DNA of 64,000 nt, from contig JAZGTH010000011.1 in the NCBI GenBank assembly GCA_036877525.1, forward strand, positions 4,335,001 to 4,399,000, given 5' to 3'. The position numbers and the translations under genes were made by a program. Shown piece by piece: positions 1-42,591 of this stretch; position 1 is the first letter of the stretch; each line of letters starts with the position of its first letter. Origin of the DNA: Chromobotia macracanthus. Its lineage: Eukaryota > Chordata > Actinopteri > Cypriniformes > Botiidae. The notes below the pieces were generated by a model. That model made no database searches. It worked only from the letters and a program-made list of their open reading frames with translations, and was not told the DNA's origin.

Positions 1-1499
1 TGGTTGCCACCAAGCTACATGTAAAACAACCCCACTGAAACCAATTACACAACACTTTTGCTCCTTGTTGTTTGGTTATTTTGTATTCTTTATTGGCATC
101 ACTCTGCACAAAGCCAATTTTTGACTGTATGGCCTATACGAGGCTCTAAGATTGGCTTGGGGGAGAGGGATTTGAAAACATATGCTGCTATCAAACTAGC
201 AATATTGGAGTGGAAAATAGGAAAATTCTGGCCCTAGAAATCTACTCAACTGAACAGCCAGAACTTTGATGCTTTTTAATTCATTAGTAGATTGGTACTG
301 GCTCTTTAAATAGAAAGTTTTAAGTGTGAAATCTTGGGGGAAACTGCTGTACCCATAAGCAAAGACACTTAACCTCAATTACATCATGAAGCAAGAGCTG
401 TACGCTCATGAGGGGCGGTGTGCCACACGGATCTGTGCTTGTTCCATACCTGATGAATGGGTGGGAGTAGATATTTTTGCTGGTAAAGCACCTTATAATA
501 GAAGGATTTGTGTAAAATGTATGTTTTTGTCTGAGAGCCTCATCCATTGTGTTGCCAAATGTCTTTTGATGGTCTTTGGAAAGATTTTACCCGGGCTGCA
601 CTTATCTGTTTGCCAAAACTCATTCGGTAATGCTCAGACATTCTCAAGCCAAGATAAAAGAGCACCTTGCTAATGAGGATCAGGAAAAGAATGACAGACA
701 AACTGACAGACGACAGACAAGCATAAACAACAGAGGACATGGAACATCAGGAATCTGTTAAGCCTCTCATACTGTGCAGGTGGTGTGTGGGCGGATGGGA
801 TCTGGAAGACGGGGGCCTTAAGATGCCCCAGTCTGCCCCCATTTTTTTCAGCCTCCTTCTACAAGATCTCCCACTCTCCCTTCATTGTTGTCCTCCCACC
901 CATGGGGATAGGAATGGGGGAGCATACACAAACAGTAATAATCTCGCCGCTGTGTAAATCGGGCCTCTTGCGTTCCACTGCACTTTAATTGCATATATTT
1001 TTGAAATGTATCGTTACCCAGAGCTGATAATGAAAGGGAGATTTATTTAAGTGTGTATAATTTAACAAGGTCCTTGGGGGGAACGTGTCTGTATATTAGT
1101 GTTCTCCCTCTTGTGTTGAGAGATTTTATTTTTATCTGTCATTTCCCTCTAAGGCTGATTTAATTAGAAATGTATAAATTGTTTTTTTTTTTACATAATA
1201 AAAGACATCTAATGTAGGTTAATTTTAGTGTAATCCCAGAGTAACACTCTTGAGTCCAAATTCTGTAATTTTCAGGTCATTCATTGGTTTATGCAGTCTG
1301 TCAATAAAGCCTGAATTTGTCTTGCACACCAGGCTGTTTTATTGACAGTGCAGTTTTGGTTTCTCATTTAGCAAAGCCTTGTGCATCTGAGCCTCAGTAA
1401 TTACAATAAACTGTACTGACTTGTGGCAAACACTCCTGTTTTCAACATTACACTAGCTGGAAGTACAGTTAGACATGCACCACACTTTTTTACTTGAGG

Positions 1500-1990
1500 A
1501 TTTCCCCAAGGCTTCATCCTGGGCCCGCTACCACTGAGGCAGATGAGGCCTGGCTCCAGGTTTCCATGGAGACCTCATGGTCGGAGGATCGGTCGTAGAG
1601 AGTACCTGTAATTACCTCATGATGACTGTTATGGGGCGCTGTCCCGCTGTTACCACCGCACATCATTCACCATATTTGTTTTGTCATGCCACACCTGTCC
1701 TCGTTACGGAGAATAATCCAACTAAATAAATCACATTATCCTACTGCCTTGCACCATGCAGACCAAAAGCACGGATCCCGGAGCCAGGGTAATAAGTTTC
1801 AATTAGAGGCTGGATGGAGGGGGGTGGGGTGGTTGTGCGGGGACGTATCACCAAGCCCAACGTTAGGGGCTTCTGCTCTCCTGTGGCGAGGGGTGATTTG
1901 TCTCCATTAAAATGCAAGGCGTCTGAGTTTGTGTGGGGACTGTGAGACCGCAGCGCTGTAGGGCTCAGTGCCAAGACCTATCCACTGACC
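1500..1990. promoter_or_regulatory. candidate conserved non-coding segment in plxna1 intron
   Basis: Unique, moderately GC-rich block between A/T-rich repeats, with CCATGGAGACC, an ATTACCTCATGATGAC stretch and TTACCACCGCACATCATTC. It lacks coding splice sites. It stands out by base composition only, so conservation is unproven. Confidence 0.2.
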
Positions 1991-2363
1991 AGAGGTCTGT
2001 TACCTTGTGTTCAAATATCACTAAAGGTTTTTTTAAAGAACTGTCCTACTGTAGCACAAATAGTGTGCTATTAACCTCGAGAGGGGTCCTGTTTACATCT
2101 GGTATTTAAATCTACAGGACTGTACAAGAAGGTCTTAGACCACCACTTTGTTGTTTTAGCAAAGTTTTAGTGACCAGGCATATTTATTTTTCATGCTTCT
2201 CTTTGTTAACATACAAAAAACTTACATGAAATATGTACACAAATATGTATAAAAAATAAAAAACATATTTAGAACAATATAGCTTCTTCAAGCAAAAGTC
2301 TTCAATCATAAACCTTTGTGGGGTTGACCAACAGCATTACAGCACAGTTTGTCTCAAACATAC

Positions 2364-2420
2364 TTACATTTACATTTTTTCAGTTAGAAGATGCTTTTAT
2401 CCAAATCCACTTGCAAAAGG
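2364..2420 (-). repeat. SINE tail fragment (family 1)
   Basis: Diverged copy of the widespread teleost tail motif (tttacatttt...agatgcttttatccaaatccacttgcaa), seen intact at 23141 and 59704. No tRNA head is attached. Confidence 0.5.
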
Positions 2421-2444
2421 AGAAGCATTTTGTCCAACAGCCAA

Positions 2445-2738
2445 CCCAGTTAACAAAGAACATCCTGAGAACATTGGCTAATGTTCTCTAAAAGTTCCCT
2501 CAAAATGATCAAAAATGTTCTTGCAGTAATGTTATATATAATATATATCAAACATTATTCTTAAATGGTTAATAAGAAAATAAAATTAAAAAAATGTTTG
2601 AAAAACATTCTTATAACCAAAGAATAACGTTATTCTATATCTAAAAAATTGGACATTTTGAACATTCCTAAAATTTTCAAAATCATGTTTTTGTTACTTA
2701 ATTACAGAAACATTCTTACAAACCTAAAATTTGCTGGG
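2445..2738. mobile_element. AACGTT-type MITE (family A), copy 1
   Basis: Ends CCCAGTTAACA and TTTGCTGGG form imperfect terminal inverted repeats. Matching AA dinucleotides flank it (2443-2444 and 2739-2740). The interior is A/T-rich with repeated ACATTCTTA/AATGTTC motifs shared with the other eight copies in this window. No reading frame, so non-autonomous. Confidence 0.7.
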
Positions 2739-3320
2739 AACGTAACATAGCCTTGTAGACTGTACTTAACTAGTAGGAATATAGCTGAAGCAAGGAGAGA
2801 TGAACAGCATAAAGAAGAGAGGGTTTGTTTTTTAACAGCGTTAACAATGATAAACTAAGTTAAACAGTTGACAGGTAGGGGTCAGTCAAGTGCATGCAGA
2901 ACAGGTGTGTTTTCAGTTGTTTCTAGAGGGTTGTGATGGTGATGGTGTCGGCAGATCAGGTGAAGGCTGGCAGCTCTTTTAGCCGGAGAGCAACTGAATA
3001 GGTGTGTGTTTTCGAACCAGTCTGGTGCCTCATTCTGAGGGAATTTGCACTTTAATTTTAATCAAAGCACAAACCTGTTGTTTTGTGAAGAAATGTCAGG
3101 TGTTTTCGTTAAGTGTCTGACCCCATTCGCACCTGTGTTTAGCGCTGTCTGCTTGTGATCCGATCACCTCAGACGGGTGTAAATAGGGTCTTATATTCAG
3201 CCCTTTGGTTCTTTTCACCTTGAAAATGTGGTCTGTTGTGTCATAGTGAAATAACTAATTTAACAGCTGCATCTTTGTATCTCCTGTCAAACTAAAGTTT
3301 TTGTTTTCTCTGCTTTACAG

Positions 3321-33395
<30,075 letters not shown>

Positions 33396-34043
33396 GGACC
33401 CATTCCTGCTCTCTCTGCCCACATAGGCCCCACCCCTCCAACCTCCTGACTCCGCCCCCCCAAGCCACTCCCACACACCCGCAAACACACACATTAAGCT
33501 GACGGACTGCAATGACAGAAGCAGTACACTGGAGACCCCTCAAACCAGGCTGGAAATCCTCAATCATCACTTCCGTTGAACTCAACACACATCAGAATGT
33601 CTCCCTGGACGTGATGTCCAACCAGTAGGACTTTGTGACTGATGTATAGTTTTCTCTGTAATTTTTATCATTTCATAGTGCGTGTTGAGCCACGGTCGTG
33701 TGTGCTTTTACTCACCAAGGATCTGTTGTATTATGAGCCTGAGGACCTTACAGTCCGTGAAGGATCAAAGCGGTGATTTTTCACGAACGGGAGTTTATTT
33801 AGCGCTTAATTTCAACGTTGCCCCTCCCCCTTCGTTTGTTCTTTGGATTGATTGAACGACTCACTCGCGACAGTCTCCTGCCACTTGTGTTACTGCTGAA
33901 TTTGCACAATTTACAGGAAATACAACAAATGAAAATGATATAAATATATATATAAATGTGTATAGATATATAAATACAACTGCATTTTTATACAAAAAGA
34001 GTGAAACGAAGCGTACAAAGTTTTCCATTTTAACACAGAAAAG

Positions 34044-34049
34044 AATAAA
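34044..34049 (+). terminator. proximal poly(A) signal AATAAA
   Basis: Canonical hexamer 650 bases after the stop, followed within about 80 bases by a TGT-rich stretch (tgtcctgtgccatgttttct) that could be the downstream element. It may be a weak or alternative site. Confidence 0.4.
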
Positions 34050-36963
34050 AGATGAATTTGATATGTGAAGCAAAGACTGAAACATGAAAAAAATATCGAA
34101 AAAAAATGTCCTGTGCCATGTTTTCTTTGAATGTTGTTTAGTGCAGAAACGATTTTCTTTAGATAAAATGTGCTATGATTTAACTGTGGACTACCCTAGT
34201 GACTGAAGAACTGAGTGAAAAAATTTGCAAAAAAGAACAAACTTGTTCCCGTGTGGTACCTAGTGTTTTTGGCGGGAACTGTCCTCACCAAAAGGGTTTC
34301 ATTGTTGAGTTGGTGGATAACTCTGTGTATTTAGTTTGTATTTATCTTTGTTCGACCTTTATTGCTCTTATGTTTTCGGTATGAAAGCCACTTGAAACAC
34401 TGTTTGCTATTCTGTGATTTTTGGAGAAACAATCTCAAAAACTCGATCAACGTTCGATAATCTGCCCTTTTCATATCTAACATTCATTTCTCATGCTTTA
34501 GTCAGAACTGGACAGAAATGAGCCCTTCGAGTCTTAAACGAGACCAGTAACGTTTTGCACAAAGCACATCAGCTTATAATGAAGGAAAACTTGAGATTGA
34601 AGGACTGACAAATGTGTTTTGTTACTGGTGATGTCACACTTCGCAATTTGACGGCTTACGTATTTTGAAATGGTCCTGTGACATTTGGCATCAAATGTAG
34701 CAAATGTCAATTACATGAAGCTCCCACAATACTTTACCTTTCTTAGCTTTTTTGAAAAGACATTTTTTCAAAGTATAGAAAGTATATTCAAAGCAAGGTA
34801 TGATTACGAATTGAATGGTCCCTCTTGCTAATCTTCCCCCTCTCATTAAAACAGGTACTTAAGCTAGAAGTTGATTTTAATTCAGCTCAGAAAGAAGAAA
34901 CTATTGAACCATTTTCTTAAACGGCTGTCATGGCACCATTTTTGGAGGTAATGTTTTTGTGGAGTATTTTTATTATTTATTTTTAGTTTCATTTTGAGCT
35001 CATAAGCTACTTAGCGTCATTCTCATGCCAGTTTTTCCTTATTATTTAGTGGGTTTTTTTTGGATGGTTTCTCCTGTATTTCTACAGTCCGCCATGGCCC
35101 AGCTGTTGATTCGCAACAAGAACTATGAACTTAATTGAATTTTTGCAGTTGTTATTGGTGATTTGTGATGTTACGAATGTGAATCTGTTCAGGAGTACAA
35201 ATTCGATGAAGTCAAGCTCTTTCCTTCTGCTATTTTCTTCACCATCCTGGTTGTTTTGGAGTTTCTCTTCTCTCTCGGGAACGTCGATAACTTTGCGAGG
35301 GTCTGTGTTGCAGTGACTGGCTTTCATGTGCTGCGGCAGTTCTCCTAAAGTCAGTCGTGTTCAAACAAGAGAAAGCCTCTTCTGCTTGCGCTTTCCACTG
35401 AGATTAAAGCAGAAGACTTTCTGAGATGTGATAGAAACATCTTTGAAAGATTTAGGTCAGAAACCCGATGAGAACGAGAGTGAGTCACACAAAACTTAAA
35501 ATTCTGTTTTCTCACTCACTTTACCTCGATACAATCAGACATCAGGGTTCATTTGAAACAGAAAACTAATAAAGAATCGCTCTTTACAAATGTATTTATT
35601 TTTGAATTATGGTTTACATTATTGACTTTATGGCATCGCAAATTTTCTCCTAATCTACTGGGAGCAGGTCTCCAAAACTCTAGAATCAGTATCTACAGTA
35701 GTAAAGACAATCCTCCAGACCTGAGACGGACCTGTAAGATTCACCCTCTTGCTTTTGACACAGGTATCTGTCGAAGATTATCAAATTTTGATTTGCCTGC
35801 CTGTTTGTGTGTAGCGCTCATAAATCTCACACAGCTATAAGTTTCATCCATTTTAGTACAAAATCAGATCATTTTAAGCTACTTGGAAGGAACTGTCAAT
35901 GAAGTAGATAGCTAGACTTCTTAAAAGTGAACATGCATAGTTAGTTCACTACAGTATGACATGCATCTTAATTTTATGAGCAGAGGAAGGTCGGACGGGA
36001 GACCTTCTTTCTTGTCAGTATCTGTTTTCATTTCCAGTAAATTAGTTTTTGCATGTTTCTACACTACAGGCGAGGCCGCGTTATTTGAAAATACAAGCAT
36101 GCTATTCTGTTTGCGTTACGCAGGCTTATGATTTTCATTCTACATGCTGAAATTGACCGTCTGGCCATGTTTTCATTTTCTATTGTAGTTTTCCAGATGG
36201 AAAAACCTTGATGTGCTTTGCTTTGTGCTTTGTTAGCAGGACTTTGGTGATGGTGATTGTAAAACAGCTGTTGCATTGTAATGTCTCAGGACATGTGATT
36301 CACTTTGATGTTGTCTGTTCTCTTTAATTCATTCAATTTTATTTTTATGGAGAGTGTTACTTTGGTTTTCGGTCCTTTTTTGATGTTTTTCGATTAGTCG
36401 TGGAACATGTGAACTCTTCATAGATACTAAAATTTCAAAGATTTTCAATGTGTAAAGTACTTAAGTGATTGCCTCTCATTTTACATCGCTTGTTTTGAGA
36501 ACGGTAACTTATTTCGAGTACAGGAACAAAAAAATAGAGGAAATGGCTTTTCCTCACTAGTGTTCAGTTGTAGATGGAAAAAGCCGAACAGTAGATGTTT
36601 CAGAGATCAAAGAGCTTTCGTTTCGCACAGAGTGCCTTGTCAGCTCCTCTCATCTCTCGGCCGCCTCTGACCATTTCCATTACCCACAATCCATCTCTTC
36701 CCATCAACGTCTGACCACGCCCTCATTCTTACGCTCCTCTTCGGCCCAAAAGACCAACCTTTCTATCTCCGGTTTTTAATTTCTGCTCATGGTTTTTCCA
36801 GATTGAAGAATCCTCTTTGAAGGGCGAGCAAAGCATAGGAACAAAATGTGCGCATGTAGATTTCGAAGAACTAAAGAATTTTAATACTTTATAAATTCTG
36901 ATACCTTTTGAAGAGTTTCAGACTTGAATCAACTGTGACAGGTTGGCTGTTAAACGCTCATTG

Positions 36964-37012
36964 TGTAAATATTGTGCTCTTTCCTATTTTGCAAATTTAT
37001 TATGTGTAAATA
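36964..37012 (+). promoter_or_regulatory. pair of Pumilio-type elements TGTAAATA
   Basis: Two exact copies of TGTAAATA at 36964-36971 and 37005-37012, fitting the UGUANAUA Pumilio consensus, 41 bases apart. The second overlaps the distal AATAAA. A function in plxna1 mRNA control is inference. Confidence 0.4.
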
Positions 37013-37014
37013 AA
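37009..37014 (+). terminator. distal poly(A) signal AATAAA of plxna1
   Basis: Canonical hexamer in tgtaaataaacacatgc, followed by an A/T-rich stretch and cttgtcttctg as a possible downstream U-rich element. Interspersed repeats begin again about 350 bases later (37388), consistent with the transcript ending here. Confidence 0.6.
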
Positions 37015-37387
37015 CACATGCATCAAGGAGAGATTAAACATTTTTCGCTAAACTTGTCTTCTGACTCCTCATTTAAATGACATTTTATTATTTGCCATAC
37101 AGTGGTGTGTGAAATTCGGAGACCACTTGGTGAAAATGCTTTTATATTTAAATACTGACTCCGATACAAATGATTAGCATAACAACTTGAAAAATTCATA
37201 TGACAATGTTCTATTGTACAAATGACATGGCCAAGGTCCGATATATTCCCTCGTTTTTATTTTTATTTATTCAAAAATATTTTTTTAACATTATATTTTT
37301 TAACGTGGTCTTAGAACTTTGCACCTGATTGTACGGTTTGTGTATTTTAAACTCTAGTTTATGGGAGAGAGGGCTGAACTTGTGTAA

Positions 37388-37620
37388 CTGGTGTGTGCCG
37401 TATTCACTACATTATGGGGACCAGATGTTCCCACAAGCATTTTAAGGTCCCCATGAAGAAACAAGCTTATTACTCATAGAATGATTTTTGAAAATCTAAA
37501 ACAGTGCAAAGTTTTTTTGTGAGGGTTAGGTTTAAGGGGATGAATATACAGTTTATACAGTATAAAAACCATTATGTCTATGAAATGTTCCCATAAAACA
37601 TGAAAACCAAAGTGTGTTTG
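37388..37620. repeat. family-E interspersed repeat, copy 2
   Basis: Contains tattcactacattatgggg, gtgagggttaggtttaaggg and aaaaccattatgtctatgaa, closely matching 25697-25976 in the same order and orientation. Confidence 0.7.
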
Positions 37621-38019
37621 TAAGACATTACATCTCCAAAACCTTGAAAACAATCTACCTAGACGGCATTTAAAGTCATTAGTGGCACATTCCCAATGTA
37701 AATATTCTCTACTTTGGCAAAATTCCAGGGTACGTATATTTTATCCGAACTAAAATATCATGTTTCTAGCTTACCGTGCTAAACTAATGCTTATGCTGAG
37801 GATTCTGATTCAGTCACAATACTTAGAATGCTGCCTTAGACAGCAGCTGCCAATGCAGACAGTAAACAACACGGCAGCTCACTAGAGTTTGTAACTGAGC
37901 TTCAGTGAACAGTGTGTGCAGATGTTTCTCTGATACCTTCCCGAGATTTCCGTCCCGGTAATGACAGAGAGACTGAGCTTTCAGTGAGCTCAGCCAGATG
38001 AAACCGGCCCCATTAGTTT

Positions 38020-38260
38020 GGAGCATATAATCGCGTGGCGTAATTCAATTAAAACTCTTTTTGAAGGAAAGCTCAAATTGTCCTATGATTGCGAGCCCAC
38101 CGAGTCCTTAAATGATTCTGTCAGGCCCAAATGTGCATGGAGCACTAAAGCTGTGATTTATGACTGCCTGGCAGTGGATGTGTTTTTTTCTCTAAGCAGT
38201 TGCAGACGGTGATGGCCGCCTTACCGCAGTCGCAATTAAAGCTCCATTCCACTTTTGTTG
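38020..38260. promoter_or_regulatory. candidate conserved non-coding element downstream of plxna1
   Basis: Repeat-free block with GGCGTAATTCAATTAAAAC, CCTATGATTGCGAGCCCACC, GTGATTTATGACTGCCTGGC and GCAATTAAAGC. It is unlike the surrounding repeats. Enhancer status is inference. Confidence 0.3.
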
Positions 38261-38281
38261 CTAGTTGAGTGTTTTGAATGA

Positions 38282-38330
38282 CATACTGTCGATACGGTCA
38301 ATGACTGTCGATACGGTCGATGACTTCACA
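38282..38330. repeat. short tandem of GTCGATACGGTC units
   Basis: CTGTCGATACGGTCAATGA is followed directly by CTGTCGATACGGTCGATGA, two 19-base units. It borders the candidate element. Confidence 0.8.
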
Positions 38331-39144
38331 GAGTTCACGATCTACTAGGCACAAATACTTTTTCTTATCAGGAGATTTTTATTTATTACTTCTACCACAT
38401 AATAAACGTTACAGATTATTATGACGTTTAGAGTCATCATTTTGGCTGGCATGCATTGACAAAATGCATTCTGTACTTAAATTTGTGTTAAGAAAGACAA
38501 CATCTATCTGTCCGTCTGTGTGTCTGTATGTGTGTGTGCAAAACAAATATTTATTTATTTATTTATACCTGTATGAGGACCTGGACATGTTTCACAAAAG
38601 CCCCCCATTTCACAGCCTCGTGTTCCAACACCCATCAGCTCAACTTATCCTACTTCCACCACATTTCTATCCATTTTCCCCTCAACCTTGTTACCCTCTT
38701 CTCTATTTCCCTCTTTTAACTGTCTCTCCCTCCCGCTGACAGACACATTCTTGAATCGCTGATGGTCAGAATAAAGAGACACAGATGTGGACAATTATCT
38801 CTGTGCGCACTCGTGCGCGCAGCACGCGTCTCTCACCCGAGCGCTCTGTGGGCCTCTGAGGACAGGGGCCTCTGATGAAGCCGTGGGATTGCCCTCTGGA
38901 AATGATCACACCTGCTTGGAGGTAATACGATGGCTGTTCAATGAGAGCCAGTTTGATTACCGAGCTCTGAGACGGAGAGTGTGATTGGCAGCGGAACGCA
39001 GACAGTGTGATTAGGGAGGAGGGTTCGAGCAGAGTCGTGCGGGGTCTTGGCTGTTATTTCGCATGTTGAAAAGGTGTGGGGTGTGTAGACGGTAGAAATA
39101 TGTCTGAGTCGGTGGATTATGACAGCAGAGTCTGTCAATGTGTT

Positions 39145-39353
39145 CCCAGCTATCAATTTTAGGTTGTACTAACGTTTTCCTAACGTTTCCATTAAGTAGC
39201 AGAATGTTATTTTTGAGCGTTATAGGAACGTACAAAACGTCCAGTTTTTAGATGTTGTATAACGTTACTGCTTGGTTATAGGAATGTTATTCAAACGTTC
39301 TGTAACAGTTTTAAACCTTTCAATAACAACGTTGCAGTGCCAACATTTTTGAG

Positions 39354-39384
<31 letters not shown>

Positions 39385-39497
39385 GATATAATGTTACATT
39401 ACGTTCTACTAATGTTAGTCCAGGAACATGTCTGATAACTGAGACAACTTTGAAAGAACATTTAGAGAATGTTAGTCAATGTTTTCTGTTAGCTGGG
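39145..39497. mobile_element. AACGTT-type MITE (family A), copy with internal AT repeat
   Basis: Ends CCCAGCTATCA and TGTTAGCTGGG, with TT on both sides (39143-39144, 39498-39499). An (AT)n microsatellite at about 39355-39379 has grown inside it. Many AACGTT and ACGTTC cores. Confidence 0.75.
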
Positions 39498-39934
39498 TTG
39501 ACTGTATGCACCGATGTTATGTGTAAAGTGATGGATTTTGTTTCTAAAAAAACACCAAAACAGGCTGGACACACTGTCTAAACAATATCATCTTCACTGA
39601 AAAAACAATCTGAGATAAAATTACCTAGAAAGCTTTTGTCCTCAGAATGCTGTACTTAAGGTTAGGTATTTGAACGAGCCCCTAACCCTTTTAAACTTTC
39701 ATACATTACAGGTCCCACACTGTTTGTGCTACAGACATGAATGAGAGCTCAATCATGCTGCTGGCTGAAGGGAGTGCTTTACATTTTCTAAGCAATCAGA
39801 CCTACAATTTTCATCTGGCGTATGATAACTGGTGAATGAATCCATACATTTAAGTTGAAGGAGGAACTTGAGCCATAACTGAAGACCAGAATATTCTAGA
39901 GACTTAGGAATGGGCTTCTTTGATGAAGATCGGT

Positions 39935-40000
39935 AAGCAATCACATAGCAACCGGTGAGAATAGCCTAGCAACCTCATAGCGATGACAACCACTCAAATC
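39935..40000 (-). repeat. AGCAACC minisatellite fragment
   Basis: Units agcaatcacatagcaaccgg and cctagcaacctcatagcgat, related to 19731-19832. Confidence 0.5.
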
Positions 40001-40390
40001 ATCGGGGATGGTGAGTGACCCCACTTACATTTTCTGAAAAATGCAGTTACTCGGTTTCAAAGTCTCTAAGGGTATTAAGAAGATTTAACAGTTTTTGTTG
40101 TCATTTTAAGAGGTTTTTACATCACTTGCAAAGTTCTTGGCATAAATACAGATTTTAAGTATAACACTTTAGACAAACAGTGTAAATGTTCGGTGACAAC
40201 ATTTGGTTGTTTCCCAAATAACCTTCTTTTAGTAATGGTTCTGTTTTCAATAACAGCGTCTTTTCATCATAAATTGTGTCGCAATCCTTTTTAACACCTA
40301 AATATTATCCCCTTAAAAGAAGTTTTAACAGCCAGACACAAAGACATTTAATTATTTTGGCAGGACGTTAGCTTCAGGGCCTTGCAAGGG

Positions 40391-40516
40391 TTCCTGTAGC
40401 TCAATTGATGGAGCTTTGTGTGAGCACCACAAACGGTTGTGGGTTTGAATTCCCAGGGAGCATACGTATTGACAAAATGTATATAAGCATTAAAGCCTCT
40501 GTTAAATACATAAATG
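40391..40516 (+). mobile_element. tRNA-derived SINE (family 1)
   Basis: Head ttcctgtagctcaattgatg with box B ggttgtgggtttgaattccc, then a diverged tail gcctctgttaaatacataaa. Same order as the 23141 copy on the other strand. Confidence 0.65.
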
Positions 40517-41321
40517 ACGTTAATTCTGTTCTCTATGAAATAAAAGTCTTGCTGGTGACAAGTAAAATAAGGTCACATATGCAGCAGTTGTGTAGAGTTT
40601 GATAAGTTTACATATACATCGCTTGTACCTTCACGTTCGGTCTCAATATGTAACTAGCAAAAAAAAAAATGCAAATGAATGAAACTTAATGAGAGTGATG
40701 GCAAAGAAAACAGTGCAAGCATTACGCAATCTTTCAATTTATCGACGGGGGACTTACACGGTGGTTCTTTATGTTTGGCAGAGATAAGGGAAGCATTGCA
40801 TTTTGGGATGGGAGCATGCCAAACAAGATCTTTGAAGCAACAGAGAAGCTTTCTGTGGATCCAGAGATAGTATGCATGTATGTGTGTTTGTGGGGAGGGG
40901 GTCCGGCACTCTAAATCCTTCAAAGGTTTGATAAAGCAGAGAGATTGAACAACAGCAGCACAGACCTCTGCTGCTGCTGACATGTCTGATTGCAGTTACG
41001 GTGGTTTGATGTGTGAAATTTAAATGCATGACCTCAGCAGTCTGTCCAGACAAACTAATGGTCAAAGTAACGAAGGACGCAGTTTAGAGGACGTTAGCGC
41101 AGCAGAAACCCCAGCCAATAAATTCATGCATGACATTTAAATAGAACTGTCCTCGCATACCCTAAAACTTAATCCTTTTCTTTACTTTTGTCTTTTAATA
41201 GAAAAAATGTCCCTTCATATTTCAATTGTCATTCATATTTATTTTTTCAGTATTCAAGTCAGTATTCATTCATTTTAGTCTATTTCACAGTGACTGAAAT
41301 GCTGTATAACTTATGTAAAGT

Positions 41322-41439
41322 TGCATTTATCAAAAGTAACTTACATTGCATTCCTGGTTTAGCTTTACACAAACAGTAGTTTGTGTTCGCTGGAAATCAA
41401 ACTCATGATGTTGGACATTTCTCTGCCAACTAAGCTACA
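41322..41439 (-). mobile_element. tRNA-derived SINE (family 1), decayed
   Basis: Reverse strand reads tgtagcttagttggcagaga, a box-B-like gtttgatttccagcg, then a shortened tail with tgcaatgtaagttactttt. Heavily mutated. Confidence 0.5.
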
Positions 41440-41910
41440 CTAACAATCCAGTTTAGCAGACAACATGTAAACTGTAGCTGTAAAACTTAAATCAAATTTT
41501 CATAAATTTGCAGTACAGCCCTGACTGTGATTGTGATTGATATCATTGACAAACAAAAGAAAAGATAACAAATACTAATCATCTGAGTAACAGTGTACAT
41601 TGCAAGCCACACAGCACATATTTTGTTTTTCATAAAACAAGTGATCCACATGGTAAAAATGCACAAACGTTTGTCATAACCCTTTTACGATGCCGGTGAT
41701 GACATTTCAGATATTGCAATGAAGTTGCATGCTCTGTGCCGCAGCTTGGTGTGCGGTTTGCTAATGAAGAGGTCTAATGGGGTGAGGAGAACTTTCTCAG
41801 TGCCAAACACAGCTCAAGAGATTCAGTGCAGAATATGTGCATTCACTGCAAAACATGCTGTAGTAAACTGACATCGCAACTCTTGATGCATTTTGCATGA
41901 GGGTTGTTGC

Positions 41911-41963
41911 CTCTCTCTCCCTCTCGCTCTCCCTTCCTCTCTCTCTCTCTCTCTCTCTCTCTC
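41911..41963. repeat. CT-rich microsatellite
   Basis: Interrupted then pure CT run, about 12 pure units at the right end. Confidence 0.85.
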
Positions 41964-42383
41964 CAAAGCTACACTTCTTCACAACTGAAAGAGGAAAGAA
42001 ATAAAGCAACTGCTTCATTGTCTGAACAGATCAACCTTGCATCATGTACCTTTCCTGTGTTCCCAGAAGCCATTATGATGTGACATATGCTGTGTGTTTT
42101 TACAACGCAAATGTCTTTGAAGTGTCTTTTTGGCTGCGCTCTCTTTGTTCTTTCTCAAACACTCGACATATTCACACTTTAATAATACAAGCTGAATAAA
42201 ATTGAAAAGTCATCATTACTTGCGGACGCTCAAGAAACAATTTTCCGCACTATTAGCCTATTCATCCATGCTAGCGCTGATGAGAAGCAAACAACCAAAC
42301 ACAAACTAGATCCAGAAAACTATGAAGAACAGACCACGGTGCGAGCAAGCCTGTTTTGCTCACATTTTCTCTGTTTCAGCATC

Positions 42384-42591
42384 TGATCTCAGGTCAGCTC
42401 CTGACAGTGGCATTACTCACATCTCATTTCCTCACCGTCTGTGTTCCCCTGCTCCTGGGTCAGTGGCTCCTGCTGGTGTTAGTAACATTCCATTTACCCC
42501 ATGTGGCCCCGGCCTGTTCTGGGGTCAGCCACAGGTGGAGTTGCTCAGGTCTCATTTTCCCCTGGCTGGCCCCACTCTGATCTCTGGTCAG
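42384..42591 (+). repeat. diverged tandem array, about 3.3 units of 62-69 bases
   Basis: Units start at 42384 (tgatctcaggtcag), 42453 (tcctgggtcag), 42515 (tgttctggggtcag) and 42578 (tgatctctggtcag). Each repeats a CATTTCCnC-type segment about 40 bases later. The register is regular but sequence identity is modest, so the array is old. Confidence 0.55.

Larger units (their letters stand above)
1..3320 (+). other. plxna1 intron, 3' part (upstream of exon w1)
   Basis: No coding exon recognised on either strand. Contains a SINE-tail fragment (about 2364-2420), an AACGTT-type MITE (2445-2738) and a repeat-free stretch at about 1500-1990 treated separately. The short reading frames at 196-988 lack splice context and any resemblance to proteins I know. 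Confidence 0.6.
33396..37035 (+). other. plxna1: plxna1 3' UTR (inferred extent)
   Basis: About 3.6 kb following the stop without any long conserved reading frame and without any of the repeat families that fill the neighbouring DNA. That repeat-free state up to about 37.05 kb supports a constrained exon. Two canonical AATAAA signals (34044, 37009) suggest a short and a long isoform. An AT-rich segment at 33935-33980 lies just before the proximal signal. The extent is inferred, since no transcript data are visible. Confidence 0.7.
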
